From the NCBI GenBank assembly GCA_028671895.1, contig JAPMAC010000231.1, positions 10,690,001 through 10,754,000 of the forward strand: a stretch of DNA of 64,000 nucleotides, read 5' to 3'. A program made the translations under genes and the position numbers. The notes under the pieces are model-generated. The model saw only the letters and a program-made list of their open reading frames with translations, did not search any database and had not been told where the DNA came from. This document shows, one piece after another, positions 1 through 12,100 of the stretch; position 1 is the first letter of the stretch; each line of letters starts with the position of its first letter. The DNA is from Oenanthe sinensis (lineage: Eukaryota > Streptophyta > Magnoliopsida > Apiales > Apiaceae).

Positions 1-1042
1 TGGACCCAATTAGAGCCCACCTTCAATCTGGATGGACACCTGCCAACGCGATGGAAGCCAAAAAGCTCACTGTGAGGGCCTTAAGGTACGCTCTTATTGA
101 TGGGATTCTCTACAAGAAATCTTTTGTTATTCCATACTTGAAATGCCTAAAGCTAGATGAAGCCCATGAGGCTTTAAAAGAAGTACATGAAGGAATTTGT
201 GGCCAACACCTAGGGGCAGAGCTTTGTCTCATAAGATCACCCGTCTAGGCTTTTACTGGCCTGACTTGTTAAAAAATTTGAAGGAATACGTGAAAAGGTG
301 TGACAGGTGCCAAAGGCATGCACCGGTCGTTAGGCAACCTCCTGAGATGTTAACGTCCATTAATTCACCCATCCCATTTACAATGTAGGGAATGGATATT
401 CTTGGGCCCTTTCCAATAGCTAGCGGGCAAAGAAAGTTCCTAATCGTTGCAATTGATTACTTCACTAAATGGATTGAGGCAAAACCACTAGCCAAGATAA
501 CCACAAAACAAGTAACTCAATTCTTCTGGGAAAACATCATATGTAGGTATGGGATACCATAAATCTTGGTGACGGACAATGGCACATAATTCAACAACGA
601 GGAATTTAAGTGATATTGCAACGATAATGACATCGCTCTACGCTTCACTTCTGTTGCACATCCTCAAGCAAATGGGCATGCTGAGGTAGCTAATCGAATC
701 ATCCTAGATGGTCTTAAGAAAAAGATCGAGCGTTCTGCCAACACTTGGGTGGATGAGCTTTTGCCAATACTCTGAGCTTACAGAACCACTCATAGAGTCA
801 CTACTGATGCAACTCCATTCTTTCTGGCTTATGGAGCCGAGGCAGTAGTCCCAGTTGAAATATCACACGTATCCCCAAGAATGAAGGAATGAAACTTGCA
901 TTAGACTTGATAGATGAAGTCAGGGACAAAGCTCATGCAAAAATTATCGAATATCAAAAGAAGTCGTCCTTCTACTACAACATAAGGGTTAAAGAAAGAT
1001 TTTTTTAGACAAGAGGAATTGGTCCTCAGGAAAGTTGAAGCT
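1..1042 (+). pseudogene. pol: Ty3/gypsy (Tat-type) pol, integrase part, decayed
   Basis: Translating in shifting frames gives the end of the RNase H-integrase linker, the HHCC zinc-binding module (HEGICGQH, then CDRCQRH near 295-325) and the integrase core, with MDILGP near 393, VTDNGT near 570 and the NGHAEVANR segment near 672. The reading frame breaks near 215 (frameshift) and has stops in the core near 386, 560, 587 and 773, so no enzyme could be made. Strings such as YFTKWIEAKPL and AYGAEAVVPVEI are typical of plant Tat/Athila integrases (family knowledge). The window begins inside the gene. The gene is cut at 1042 by the 41-kb insertion and resumes at 42111. Confidence 0.9.
1038..1042. 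other. Target-site duplication AAGCT, left copy
   Basis: AAGCT directly precedes TGTAATAACC here and follows GTCACA at 42106-42110. Removing the block restores the gypsy integrase reading frame. Confidence 0.93.
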
Positions 1043-2580
1043 TGTAATAACCCGAAATTTTGACACTTGAGATTATGGAGATTTTTGGATAAAATTTTTC
1101 ATTTTATGAATAAATGATTTTATGGATTTATTTTCTTGATAATGTACTTGAAGTGTGAGACCGTATTCTTAACATACAGGATATTCGAAAATATGCGTAT
1201 CGGTGTTACGGTAGCATATGCAAACAATATGAGACTTATAATTATTTTTGGTCTAACAAAAATGAATTTGAAGTCCGAATGGAAGTCGTAACAGAATTTG
1301 AGAAATGGTGTAAGTGAAAAGTGTTTACTCGGAGAATTGTTTCGTAAATTCTCGAAACAATTAAAGAGTATTAATTTAATGATTCTAAAATATATTAGAA
1401 TCATAATATGAGATTTTAAGTTTTTAAAACTTAGGTGGAACGAAAGAAAAGAGTACGATAACGAGAGAGTAAAACGTTATCGGGAAATTGCGCGACTACC
1501 GCGCGAATCTTTTAAAACACTAGCTTCCACCACACACTTCAAAAACAATAAGAAAATGCAGCTGATTTCTCCCCCATTTCAAGAAGAAATACCGAAGAGA
1601 AGAAAAGGAAGAAGAAGAGAAGGAAGAAAAATTGCTAGCTAATTCATTTCTTGCTTGTTTCTTGCGCATGATAGCTTGATTCGAAGGTAATCATCTCACC
1701 TTGTTTTGTCTTGATTCTTGTAATCATTCCTCCACTAAATCTTCAGTTATGATCCATGGAAGATGACTGTGAACAGTAACTCCGAAAATGAATAATCTTA
1801 TTTCTTTGATTCTTTGATTCCTATGGCTTGTTAGATGATTGTTATAGCATATATATGTTATGGGTAATGAGAATCATCCATGTATGATCCCAGAAACACA
1901 TGCTTTGATTCATTGATTTCTAGGTTTTGTTTTTCATGCTTGGCTGATTTTTGAAGCTTGAGATTGTGTTATGATGTAGTATATGGTTGAATGAGGAGTT
2001 TGGGATTGTTTGTTGGTTGATTTGGAGTAGAATAAAAATGGGAAACGATGAGTTTACAAACGAAACCATGCCAATTTTTTTTCTACCCTGTCTGCTGCCC
2101 ACTGTCCAGAAAATCTGGGAACATTGTTTGTCTGGTCTGAGCAGTTTGATGATATGACTGGATAGTACATAGTATGTAGATCATTTATGCGCTAATTTTG
2201 CGTCATTTGGAGTTACGAGTCAAAAGTTATGGACGTTTTAGTAACGGTAGCGCAGGAAATGAAAATCCTGTTTTTGTCCAACTTTGAGGCTATGATTGGA
2301 CTAGCTACGGAGCCTAATAAAATCCGAAACTTTTATGGGAGATTCTTTGACAGTCATATAAGACCCCAGAGAAGAAATCGTGTCAAAAGGATTAATTTCC
2401 AATTTATTAAAAATGATAGAAAACAGGGTGTAAAGTGAGATGAACATAAGAAAAGGTTGAACAACCGTTTTGGGGAATGATTTCGAGCAAGATAGAGGAC
2501 TTGTCATGAGTCAACCCAGTAACAAAAGTTGTTAAGGAATATCATGACTATACGTAGGTGCAAAGAACTTGATTAAAAAC
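1043..2580 (+). repeat. Left (5') LTR of the gypsy element, first part
   Basis: It matches 37208-38750 almost base for base. It is broken at 2580 by Copia-A and resumes at 31399. It holds no believable gene; a 69-codon ORF at 2229 is kept in the right LTR but not in the related minus-strand element, so I do not call it. Confidence 0.92.
2576..2580. other. Target-site duplication AAAAC of Copia-A, left copy
   Basis: AAAAC lies before TGTTAGG here and after TTTACA at 31394-31398. The empty site is visible in the right gypsy LTR near 38745. Confidence 0.95.
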
Positions 2581-3831
2581 TGTTAGGTCCAATATCATCA
2601 TAGAAGGGGGGGTTGAATATGATGTTGTAGATTTTTTGCTTTTAATGCGGAAATATTTGTGTTTTTATAAGAAATGAACTTGACTGATAATAAAACACAA
2701 AGCTGGGAAATAACAAGTTATTATTAAATCTCTGGGGTGCTACAAATCTAATCAAATGATTAGCTGCAGTGGGTTCAAAACAATATTACAACAAATACAG
2801 TTGGGAGAAATAAGTGTCTGGCTTTAATGGAGCTTCCCGGCTGTGAATGTTGATAGCTTGAAGATGATCACTTACTAAAACAATTGATTTGAACCCCTAT
2901 TTATTTGTAGACTTTTTGGAAATAAATTCCTACAATGCTAAGTCCTGAGTGGCGCCTTATGTATGAGTTGCGCCTATACAGTGGTTACCCTGTATAGGCA
3001 CCACTCATGCCTTAGAATTTCCAAGCATGCTGCGCCTTAGAATGTGAGTTGCGCCTTGAGGGTGAGTTGCGCTTGTACAGTGTGTTCCCTGTACAGGCGC
3101 CACTCATGACTTGGAATAAGAGTGCCTTGAATACTTGATTGACTTTGAGTTGCGCCTTGAGAGTGAGTTGCGCTTGTACAGTGTGTTCCCTGTACAGGCG
3201 CCACTCATGACTTGGGCACTAATTCTTGTGCCTTCACTTGACAGTATTGTTGCACCTTGAAATGTAGACTGCACCTCTTCACTGCTTCAAGAGTAATAAC
3301 CACCAACTGTAGTAATACCTTCCTTAGCATATTTAACTCGAATTCTTGAATTAATTACCACTTGAATTTTACTCTTCTGACTTGGCTTGATCAATTGATT
3401 TTCTTCTGATTAATTAAGATAATTCTCTTCTTGTTGTGCTGACGCTTAGTGCACTGGTCTGGTTCACAAACGACTAACACTTGAATGAATTTCCTTAATC
3501 TCTGTTCTGTTTCAGCTGATAAACCCTGGACTTTTGCATTGCTTCTGATCACTGAAACCCTTTGACAATTATACATGGATCACTGCTCTGTCTTTAGTAT
3601 GAAGTCTTCTAAACTCTTATTTGTCACTGAGGCTTGAACATATTAATGAACTTCTCTCACTGACGTTCAGTAATACTTTCATCTTGAATGCTCAGCAATG
3701 ATGAATGTATTATCTTCTTGATTATGTCCTTCTGGATTCCTGTGCCGCATATTAGTATTATTTATCTGTGTTTGTTTCTTGGTTGAGTTATCGTTATCAC
3801 TATTACATACTACGTTACATTATGCTTTACA
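2581..3831 (-). repeat. Copia-A 3' LTR (left copy)
   Basis: It matches 30144-31393 with about fourteen substitutions and one 1-bp gap by eye. It carries three GCGCC hairpins at about 2968-3211 and the conserved TGAACCAGACCA motif (minus strand, within 3450-3476). Confidence 0.96.
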
Positions 3832-4022
3832 ATCTCCCCCTATTTGTTTGTTAGAGTTTGACAAGCAAATCCTGTGAGAGAATAACTCAACTGATACTTA
3901 CAAGAAAAAGTAAAGTGCAGAAAGACAGTAAATAATATTAATTACATTCTGGATTAGATATTACATTTCCAGATTTCTTTGTGTACAAAAGAAGTTTGTT
4001 CCTTTAGCCTGAACAAGTAAAT
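3832..4022 (-). other. Copia-A 3' untranslated end with polypurine tract
   Basis: Directly next to the LTR the minus strand reads AAATAGGGGGAGAT (3832-3845), the polypurine tract. ATAACTCAAC at 3882-3891 is a perfect 10-bp inverted partner of GTTGAGTTAT inside the LTR at 3782-3791, so the tract sits in a potential loop. It has no coding sequence. Confidence 0.85.
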
Positions 4023-4823
4023 CTATGATCTTCTTCTTCTTTGTACTAGGTCCTGTCTTTGCTTAGACCTTGTTTCGGAGTAATGCTTCCTCAGCTCCTC
4101 TTCTTTTTCCTCTAACCTTGCCTTTACTAAATCTCTTGCTTCTACTTCAAGAGTGTTAACTGGAGGTGGATCTTCTAGCTTCTTTAATATCTCAGTAAGA
4201 AACGCCGTTGAATTCATTTTGGAGATTGACTCGAAGGCCAAAGATTGTTTCTTTGTAAACACGAACACTGTTATCCTTTTCGGAAAGCCTTTTACTCTTT
4301 CAGTGTCATGCATTGACTCTTCTGCCAGTTTTTCCCTTAGTGTATCCTCGATTATCCTCAAGGCCTTTTTGTCTGATTTGACAGTTGATCTTTTTACCCT
4401 TGAGAAGACCTTTCGGATAACCTCAGAATTGTTTCTCTTAAGCTTTGACAATTCTTTCTTTTTGACCACACCATTCCTCTTAAATATTAAGAACTTTACT
4501 CCATTTGATTCAGTGTGAATGCAAGGTTCAGAGTCTGGAATGGATTCGAGTACTTCTGTGCCGTCATCTTTTCTAACAAACACTGGATCTTGGTAGTATC
4601 TGGACGTTTCCAAAAGATATCTCCCTGAAGTTTGAATTGATCTGTTCAGCCTGAATGCATAGATCAACTCAGCAGCATTAAGGTCTTCTGCAGTTCTGTT
4701 CTTCTTACTCCTGAGTTTTCCCTCTACATACTGCATGAACAGGAGATGGCTTTGGTCCAAACACACGTCTGACAAAGTTAAGTTGTGAAGAGTTGTTGCT
4801 TTGTAGTACTTGACAACTGGAGG
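4023..4823 (-). pseudogene. Copia-A extra ORF, C-terminal part after a nonsense codon
   Basis: This 266-codon stretch is in the same frame as the part before the TAG at 4824-4826 and aligns with the end of the Copia-B extra ORF. Shared features are an AEDL/AKDL segment early on and a mostly helical, highly charged C-terminus; it ends in an arginine run (RRRRS). It has no membrane segment. The function is unknown. In this copy it could be made only by readthrough or internal initiation, which I do not favour. Confidence 0.75.
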
Positions 4824-7418
4824 CTATTCAAATGCTTCGACACCGATCTCCATTATCTTCTTTTCAATCATATCTCTCAGTATCTCATTTGTCTTTTGCC
4901 CTCCAAAGATGACTTTCCTCTTCAGCACATACAGCTCTACTATATTCATTTTATCAGAACTCTTTGTCGACAGCACCCTCGATCCCAGTGATGTTGTATT
5001 TATGTGCATCTTCCAGCCATTTTTCAGTGCACTGACTAACACACTTGAAATTTCTTCAGACAGCATGAAGTAGAATTCATGAACATCTTCAAATTTGTCC
5101 TTCATGGTTCTGAAGAGATCAAGGACTTCTCTGTCTTTCTTGTTAGAAAGGGATAGCTCCTTCTTCTTGAGCAAGTTCCTTGCTTCATCCCAATCAGGAC
5201 CAACTTTTGCTTCTATGTCCTTCATTCTTTTCCTCCTTTCAATAGCTTGTTGTACTCTCTTCCATTTTCTCTTGATTAGTTCATGAGCCTCGGATACACC
5301 TCTCGTAATAACTTCATCCACACCAACCAGAAGACAGTCATTATCGAAAGCATATTCTTCAGCAAACTCCTCTTCGAAGTCTATCCCTTCAGCCTGTACA
5401 GTCTTCTCTATCTCAGCTTCAGTAGGAATATCCATTGGCACGTAGGGTTCAAAGATTTCTCCTTCTTCAAGTTGCCTCGCTCCAGGCCTGTAGAAGAAAT
5501 CCATCTCCCCCTGAGCTGTATACTCCATTATCATTGCAGCTCCAACTTCTTTTTCTTGTTCTAATCTCCCCCCCTTAGTTGGGTTATCCTTTCTTCTGAT
5601 CGGAGTAAAATGAGTTGGTGAAGTTGGCTGAGTAGAGACAGACACTTGTTGAGCCAGCAGTTGTTGGACTAAGTCTTTGAGTTCTTTCATTTCTGATCGC
5701 TGCTGCTCTTGCACTTCCAAGATTTTGCTTATCGAATGATGAATTTCAGTAACCTGGGCCTCCAGATTTAGAATCCGTTGGCTATGTGCAGTGTGTGCAG
5801 TGTGTGGGGTGTATATTTGGTCAGTGGGTGTCTCACTTCTCACTGGAACTGTTTGAGCATGACCCTCAACACTCACACTCGGCTGATCGGGGTCAGGGAA
5901 TTGAAGATCACTAAGATCTAGTGTTTCACTCATTATTGCATCCGTGTCTTCAAAACCTGCAAGAAAATCCCTATCCCTTCTATGGGTAGGTTGCCTCTCC
6001 TCCTGACCGCTTTGGGTGGGGAGAACTCCTTTTTCAGGAACTGGGGGATTTAGACCCAGTGTGGTCACCACTGTTGATTCTGTAATGATTGGCAATTTAA
6101 AAGAATCAGTGATGCCAGCTGAAGCCATTGAAGGCCTTACCTGTCCAGAGGCACCCTGAACAGGTTCCACTACCGAAGTAGCAGATACTCTAATAATAGA
6201 GTCCACATCCCTTCTATGGGTGTGTTGTCCCTCCGCCTGACCTGAAGAGGTGGGGAGGACCTCCGTTGAAGGAGCTGGACTTGTAATTTCCAGGGGGGTC
6301 ACCACCTCAGGCAATGTAATGATTGACAAATTAGAGCCTGTGGTGCCCCGCGAAGCCTGTGAAGGCATTTCCACTTGAAGTGGCGGTGCTGTTGACACAG
6401 CTACTCCGTGAATGGAGACCTCTTCCCTTCTATGGGAGAGTTGCCTTTCCACCTCACCCACTTGGGGAGGGAAAACATCCCGAATAGGATCTGGAGATGT
6501 TAAGTCCAGGGGGGTCACCACATTTGACAATGTAATGAGTGGCTCTTGAGAGTCAGTGATGCCCCCTACTGTCTGTGAAGACAGGTTCTGAATTGGATCA
6601 ACCAAATCAGTACAAGCTACTGAAGTAGCGGATGTTGTTGCAACCTCTGTTTCTATTTCCGAACCTTTCAGGATTTTAACAATTTCAGAATTTAGATTAC
6701 GAAGAAAAAGAAGGTTTTCAGAGATTGGAGAATCAGGTTCCTGGCTCACAGTTGCCTTTGGCTTAAAATTCATTTTACGACGTTTTAGAGAAGGCAGAGC
6801 TGTAGGGGATATTTGAATAAAGTCCTGATCCGATATAGAAACAGTCCTATCATCTATTTCGAGTGTTCTTTTTCTGGTTTGGGGAGATGAAGGAACTGTT
6901 TGTTGAGCTCTGGCAGTGGTTAGAACTGGTGGGTTGCCAAGTTCATTGCCAGCTTCGATGGCCACTGAGGGCTCTAGTGTGTGCATTGCCGTTTGAGGCA
7001 CAGATGGAGATATTGTGTCATGTTCATCTGAAAGAAAAGCAGAGAGATCAAAGTAAAGAAGTGAACCTTCATCAATACCTTCGTCAGACATGCTAGGGAT
7101 GTAAACATCTGTAGCTTGAGGTTCTTCTACTTCTGTCTCAACCACTATCTCCTCTGTTGGATTTATAGGGCTATTCCTTTGTTCTTCTGTAGGAATTTGA
7201 TCTTGCTCATTTTCAGAACCAGCTTTTTCCATAGCTTCATCTTCATTATCAGTGCCTGGTTCTTCTTCTTCTATTTCTGCTGAGCTTCCAGAATCACTTG
7301 AAGTTTCAGCTTCATTGTCCTCTGCAGAGATTGATGCTTCTTCTTCTTGATCTTCTTCACTTTCCTGTCTAAGAAGAGCAATAAAATCCCTTATGGGCTC
7401 AGTCATAGGTGCAGGAGT
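4824..7418 (-). pseudogene. Copia-A extra ORF, middle part, cut upstream by Copia-B
   Basis: It has 864 codons to a TAG at 4824-4826. The first 400 or so residues are acidic and rich in Ser, Thr and Pro, probably disordered, with a basic LKRRK patch that could be a nuclear signal. A heptad-like helix follows (LEAQVTEIHHSISKILEVQ to QQLLAQQ), then a charged helical region with GPDWDEARNLL, which lines up with GPEWDKAREAL of Copia-B. Upstream, the frame continues at 22092 once Copia-B and one ATACC copy are removed. The apparent reading frame that runs to 7463 uses LTR sequence of Copia-B and is an artefact. Confidence 0.8.
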
Positions 7419-7423
7419 ATACC
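7419..7423. other. Target-site duplication ATACC of Copia-B, left copy
   Basis: It adjoins TGTTAGG and pairs with 22092-22096. Keeping one copy joins the two halves of the Copia-A extra ORF in frame. Confidence 0.95.
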
Positions 7424-8723
7424 TGTTAGGTCCAAAGTGTTGTAGAGGGGGGGGTGAATACAACTGTTTAAAAATTTATGAGAGAATAAACAATGTGCAA
7501 GTAATAAATGATGACTCAGAATTTCAAGAATATATCATTATATTCATTGATGGATTTGCTACAACATTCATAAAAGCATCATGATCAGTTGAACAATAAA
7601 TACAGCAATTAAAGCTAGATTCAACTGATCCTCTCTCTCTCACTTTTTGTTTTACAGTAAATGCTCTCTCTTAAAAAAATTATCGTTGAAAATACAGAGA
7701 TACAAGTACTTTAAATAAAAAACAAAGTGCTGCTTTTATAATGTCATGTAGTCTTGATCTTGTCCTTTTTGTGTACGTGGCCCAATCAGGACTTTGACAA
7801 CAAAAAGTACTTTCCCAACAACTCTGGATCAACCGTTCACAATAAGCCACTTGTCCCTTGAACATTAAATGTTACATTTCTACCCGCATCTCGATCTTCG
7901 CCTGGACCCATCTCGATCTCGATCTGTGAAAATCTCGATCTCGATCTGGGAGAATCTCGATCTCGATCTATGAGGATCTCGATCTCGATCTGTGAAAATC
8001 TCGATCTCGATCTGGGAGAATCTCGATCTCGATCTATGAGGATCTCGATCTCGATCTGTGAAAATCTCGATCTCGATCTATCGCCTGGATCGAGATTTGC
8101 CTTTGCAGTGTTTTACTTCACTTGTAAATCTCGACCCGCATCTCGATCTGCTGTGGATCGACATTTGCCTTGGCAAATATGCACACATCCAATGTTGACC
8201 TTCTTTAGTGACTAATTGAGAATTAACCTTTGTGAGCAAGTTTCCTTAGCTTCTTCAATTTCTTTTCCTCACTCAATTCAAATGAGATCTTCTATTACTG
8301 ACACGAACTTGCCTCCAATGTCCTGACACTTGATGCAATGGTCTGGTTCATAAGTGACTAGTCTTGTAGGGGTTCTTGCTTCTGAATGTCAGTTCTCATT
8401 TGTTGATTAACCTTTACATTATCCAGATGTTGATATACATTACATGAAATCACTTTGGCCTTCTTGATACTTCCTTGACATTAATTTGATTCTCCATTAG
8501 ATAAGTTAGGGCATGAGCAATACTCAGATTGAACTTCTTCTCACTTATGCATCCTTGATTAACCAAATTAGTTACTTGTAGTTACCAAGTATCATTACCA
8601 TTTCTTCAGTTGATTGATTCCATGTGCTTCTTCAGTTTCTCTTGTTTTGCTGTTGTTTTATCTTTTACTTAGTTGAGTTACAAAATAATTAAGTGTTACA
8701 AGTTAGTACACCTATGCCTTTCA
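7424..8723 (-). repeat. Copia-B 3' LTR (left copy), 1,300 bp
   Basis: TGTTAGG...CCTTTCA on the + strand. It carries a CpG-bearing TCGATCT repeat cluster at about 7887-8165, a TATA box (TATAAAAG, minus strand, 7733-7740) and the conserved motif (8334-8360). Confidence 0.96.
7887..8165. repeat. TCGATCT tandem cluster in the Copia-B 3' LTR
   Basis: Runs of ATCTCGATCTCGATCT with alternating tails (GTGAAA, GGGAGA, ATGAGG) make a 66-bp higher unit repeated about three times. It ends in GGATCGAGATTTGCC, an inverted partner of the ATCTCGATC runs, and GGATCGACATTTGCC. Confidence 0.92.
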
Positions 8724-9197
8724 ATCTCCCCCTATTTGATTGTCTAACAATGACAACCAAATTCACAATGAGGATAACTCAACTAAACAGGGACTGAAAA
8801 AGATAAAATAACATTCATAAAAGATCATGTCAACTTGCATAATGCTTGGCTTGATTAATTAACTTCATGTCTATTACTGATACTTCAAGTGCCAAAATTG
8901 GACACCTGTTGGCTCGATTAAATGGCTTCATGCTCTTCTAGAGATTTTCTCTAAGTACTTTAAGAGCACGGTCCACTCAATCTTCAATTATCCTTCTGAA
9001 GTCCTTTTAGCAGTATTACCACCGCCGAACTTCGCGAAATAATTGATGCCTAATATAAACCAGTTTCAAGACACTTAGCTAACTAACTTCTACCTTACAC
9101 TACACAAGACAACAGATAATATATTTTTACAATGCAGGAAAACAAGAAAACAAATTACAACGCAAGGAAACATTACAAGCATGATACATTAAAACTT
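8724..9197 (-). other. Copia-B 3' untranslated region with polypurine tract
   Basis: The minus strand reads CAAATAGGGGGAGAT directly before the LTR (8724-8738). TAACTCAACTAA at 8775-8786 is a perfect 12-bp inverted partner of TTAGTTGAGTTA in the LTR at 8669-8680. The rest, to the extra-ORF stop at 9198, has no coding sequence. Confidence 0.85.
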
Positions 9198-12100
9198 TTA
9201 TTTCTTGCGCTCCTCTTCCTCACGAGCTTTCTTCTTGGCTGCTTTTTCTTTCTTCATGAACTCAGGGTTGCAGACTTCATCCATTCTTTTCTTGAGAAGA
9301 TTAAGTCCTTCTGCTTCCACATGATTTCTGATCTTGTAATTTCGAAACAACCTCAACCACCTTTCAACCATGCTGCGAGTGGTAAGCTTCGTGGGAATGT
9401 CTTCAAACCTCAGCTTTGTGACTTTGTCAGGGTACCCCTTTTCCCCTTTCTTCCATATGACCAGCTGCTTAGGGTATCCAATGACAATAGCGGTGGTGCA
9501 TTGCTGTAGCCTCTGAATATCAAGTTGTTGTCTTCTCTTACAGAAGTTATCAAACGTGACCCTCAGATAATCCTGATCAAACTCGTCAATATCATCCATC
9601 TCCTCAATCAATTCTCTTATACTACACAGTGTTTCATGACTGTGTTCTGCAAAGATGTCGTACTTGATTTCAATGATGGTTTCCACCTTATGCTTGTCTG
9701 TATAGATCAGCAGATCATTCTCATTCTCAGCTTTGCTCTTGACAAACTTGACATTTGCACTAACCACTGCACTAGCTTCCTTCCTTATTTCCCCTTCTTC
9801 TGGAATGTCTATCCTTGGATCTCCGTATCTTTGCACATGCTCTCTTATTGCCTCGTTTTGCAGCTCGAATGCATAGTCTTCAGGTTCCTTCTTAACCACT
9901 GGTAGTGTAGCTTCAGGCAACTTGTATCTAGTATCTTGCCTTCTTATCAGCTTCTCCAAGTCCTTAGCCACCAGTTTCTTTTCCTTTGTTAGAAAACCCT
10001 TAGAGAGAACTAGCTTTGCAACTGCCTTCAGCACATTTCCGCTCGGAGTTAGTTTCGAGTCATGCAGATTTACGATCCTCAAGACCTTGTCATGGACATA
10101 TCTGATCTGGTAGGGATTTAGAATGATGTCAACCCCTCTGTCTTCAGCCATCTTCAACAATTTCTCCTTAAACAGCACTCCAGTCTTGACAGAGGTGTCT
10201 ACCTTGTGAGCGAATTCTACCAGTTCACTTGCACCCCTTTCTTGGAAGAAAGCTTCATCCACCATACACGGCCCGATTTTTGTTATGGGTGTCCAAGTGA
10301 TCATCAGATTCCATGCCTTCTCCTTGAATATGACTTGTACGGAGGTGCATCCCTGTCTTATGCAATTTAGATAATTCAGCAGCCCAGGGTTTAGATTTTC
10401 TAGCTTATGAAGAAGAAAGCTCAATCTTCCTGAGTCATGAGCATAGGCTCTTGGTCCAGCTAAGGCTTCTCTAGCCTTGTCCCACTCGGGACCTTCCCTC
10501 CTTATGTCAGCCTGGACCTTAGGATCTTTGATCTTTTTCATTTCATACTCATGCTGAGTTTTCTGAGCCGCTCTCTTCTCCTTTGCCATTAGTTCTTTTT
10601 CAACTATCCCTTGTAGAACTTCTTCATTTACTCTTTCTCTGGCTTCCCTGAAAATTTCTCCTTGCATCTCCGCTTCATCAACTTCTTCTTCTGGAACATG
10701 CTCGTCAGCAACCGAGTGGTCTCCTGCATCACCTGCAACTCCTGCGCCAGATCCGCCAGGATTTAGACCTCTTTCTTGTTCCCATTCTCTTGCTCGTTGC
10801 TCGAGTCTCGACCTCCTTGCCACTAAGGCTTCTACATCCATCTCGTCATCATCAGAATCTTCAATAAAGTCTCCCATAAATGCATCAACAAGAGGTGTTT
10901 CTTTCTCAGCTTCTTCTTCAGCTACCATCTTCTGCTTGCCTTTGTCCTTAAGAGCCGGTTGAGCCTCCTCCACCTTTTCACCAGATTTGTTTGAGGACTC
11001 GATCACCGGACCCTTACTAGTCAGCTTTTTCAGACCCTGATCCTCTTTCTCCCCCTTAGGTGTGTTATCCTCATCAGGAGCATCATCATCATTATTATCG
11101 TCACCACCACCACCAGTTGAAGGACCAGGTCCATCCTTGTTACGTCCAAAGACAGCATCAAGCAGTTCATTCAGTTTCGTCCAAACCTGAGACATGCCAT
11201 AAGTGACATCATCTACTGACCTCCCAACCTCCACCTGTGCCAATCCAAGATTATTTATCTTGTCAATCATCTGATTTTGGACGGCAATCAGGTTCTCCAT
11301 GAACTGAGCTCCAACCTCCAACCTTCCAGAGTGAGTAGAGACAGCAGCAGTAACACCAGCAACTCCAGCCTCCAAAGCCTCCACTTTCTTCACTAAATCC
11401 TGCAATTTGGGGGACGGTGTTTGGCTTGGGTTAGACTGTTTACTCTCGTCGGGTTCTGTTTCACTCAAGATCCCTAAAAAGAAGGGATCTACTCTCCCTG
11501 TCTCTCCCTCGTGTTTAGAGCCTAACAGTACTAGAGCCTCATCCACTAATCGCTGGGGACTAGCGGTGAGTTGGTCGGCGATATCGGTCAGTGAGACTGA
11601 GCCTTTAAGCGCTGTGTCTACGACGGGAGATGACGTTATGACCATGTCATCCCCTTGTTCACTTAGAACCTTTTCTGGTTCGCTGGGCTGTTCTGGAGGC
11701 GTAGACCCACCAGTCACCAGATGTCGTTGCTCTGCAAGCAACTTATTTTCTGATTTAGATGAGGAAGCGTCATCCGTACTGGATTCGACAGACTCTTCCT
11801 CATTAAAACTGCCTAAGATACTAGTATCAGAAGTGCTAGTCTCAGTTTGCCATTCCCCTTCCGAGAAATTGCTCAAAGAGCCCTGAGCGGACAACTCAGG
11901 GAAGGTAGGGCCAGCTCCTATTGGCTGTTGAGTTGGACCCCCTTCTTGACTCTCACCAACATGCCTAGGCGAGTGCGAATGTGTTGAAATGATTTGGAGA
12001 GGAGAGCCACCAGCGTGAGGTGTGGTGGCTGTGAGAGGTGAACTAGCCTTAACAGGTTGTGCAGTTGCCACTGGGTTTGAATCCACCTTTTGCTTCTTTG

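Noticed and set aside
2229..2438. 69-codon ORF kept in both LTRs of the first gypsy element (also 38393-38602)
   Set aside because: The two LTRs are recent copies of one sequence, so conservation means nothing; the related minus-strand element keeps the nucleotides but not the frame.
2950..3212. GCGCC hairpins as miRNA precursors
   Set aside because: Stems are short (about 12-15 bp) and repeated as a cluster; a cis-element or palindrome cluster is the simpler reading, though siRNA production is possible.
7419..7463. Extra-ORF reading frame of Copia-A appearing to start at 7463
   Set aside because: The first 15 codons come from the Copia-B LTR. The true upstream part is at 22092-22832; the PNRY residues on both sides are partly a product of the target duplication.
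7970..8215. Ser/Arg-rich ORFs over the TCGATCT repeats (also 13996-14249 and 21344-21583)
   Set aside because: They are low-complexity readings of tandem DNA repeats in several frames and on both strands, with no start context or homology.
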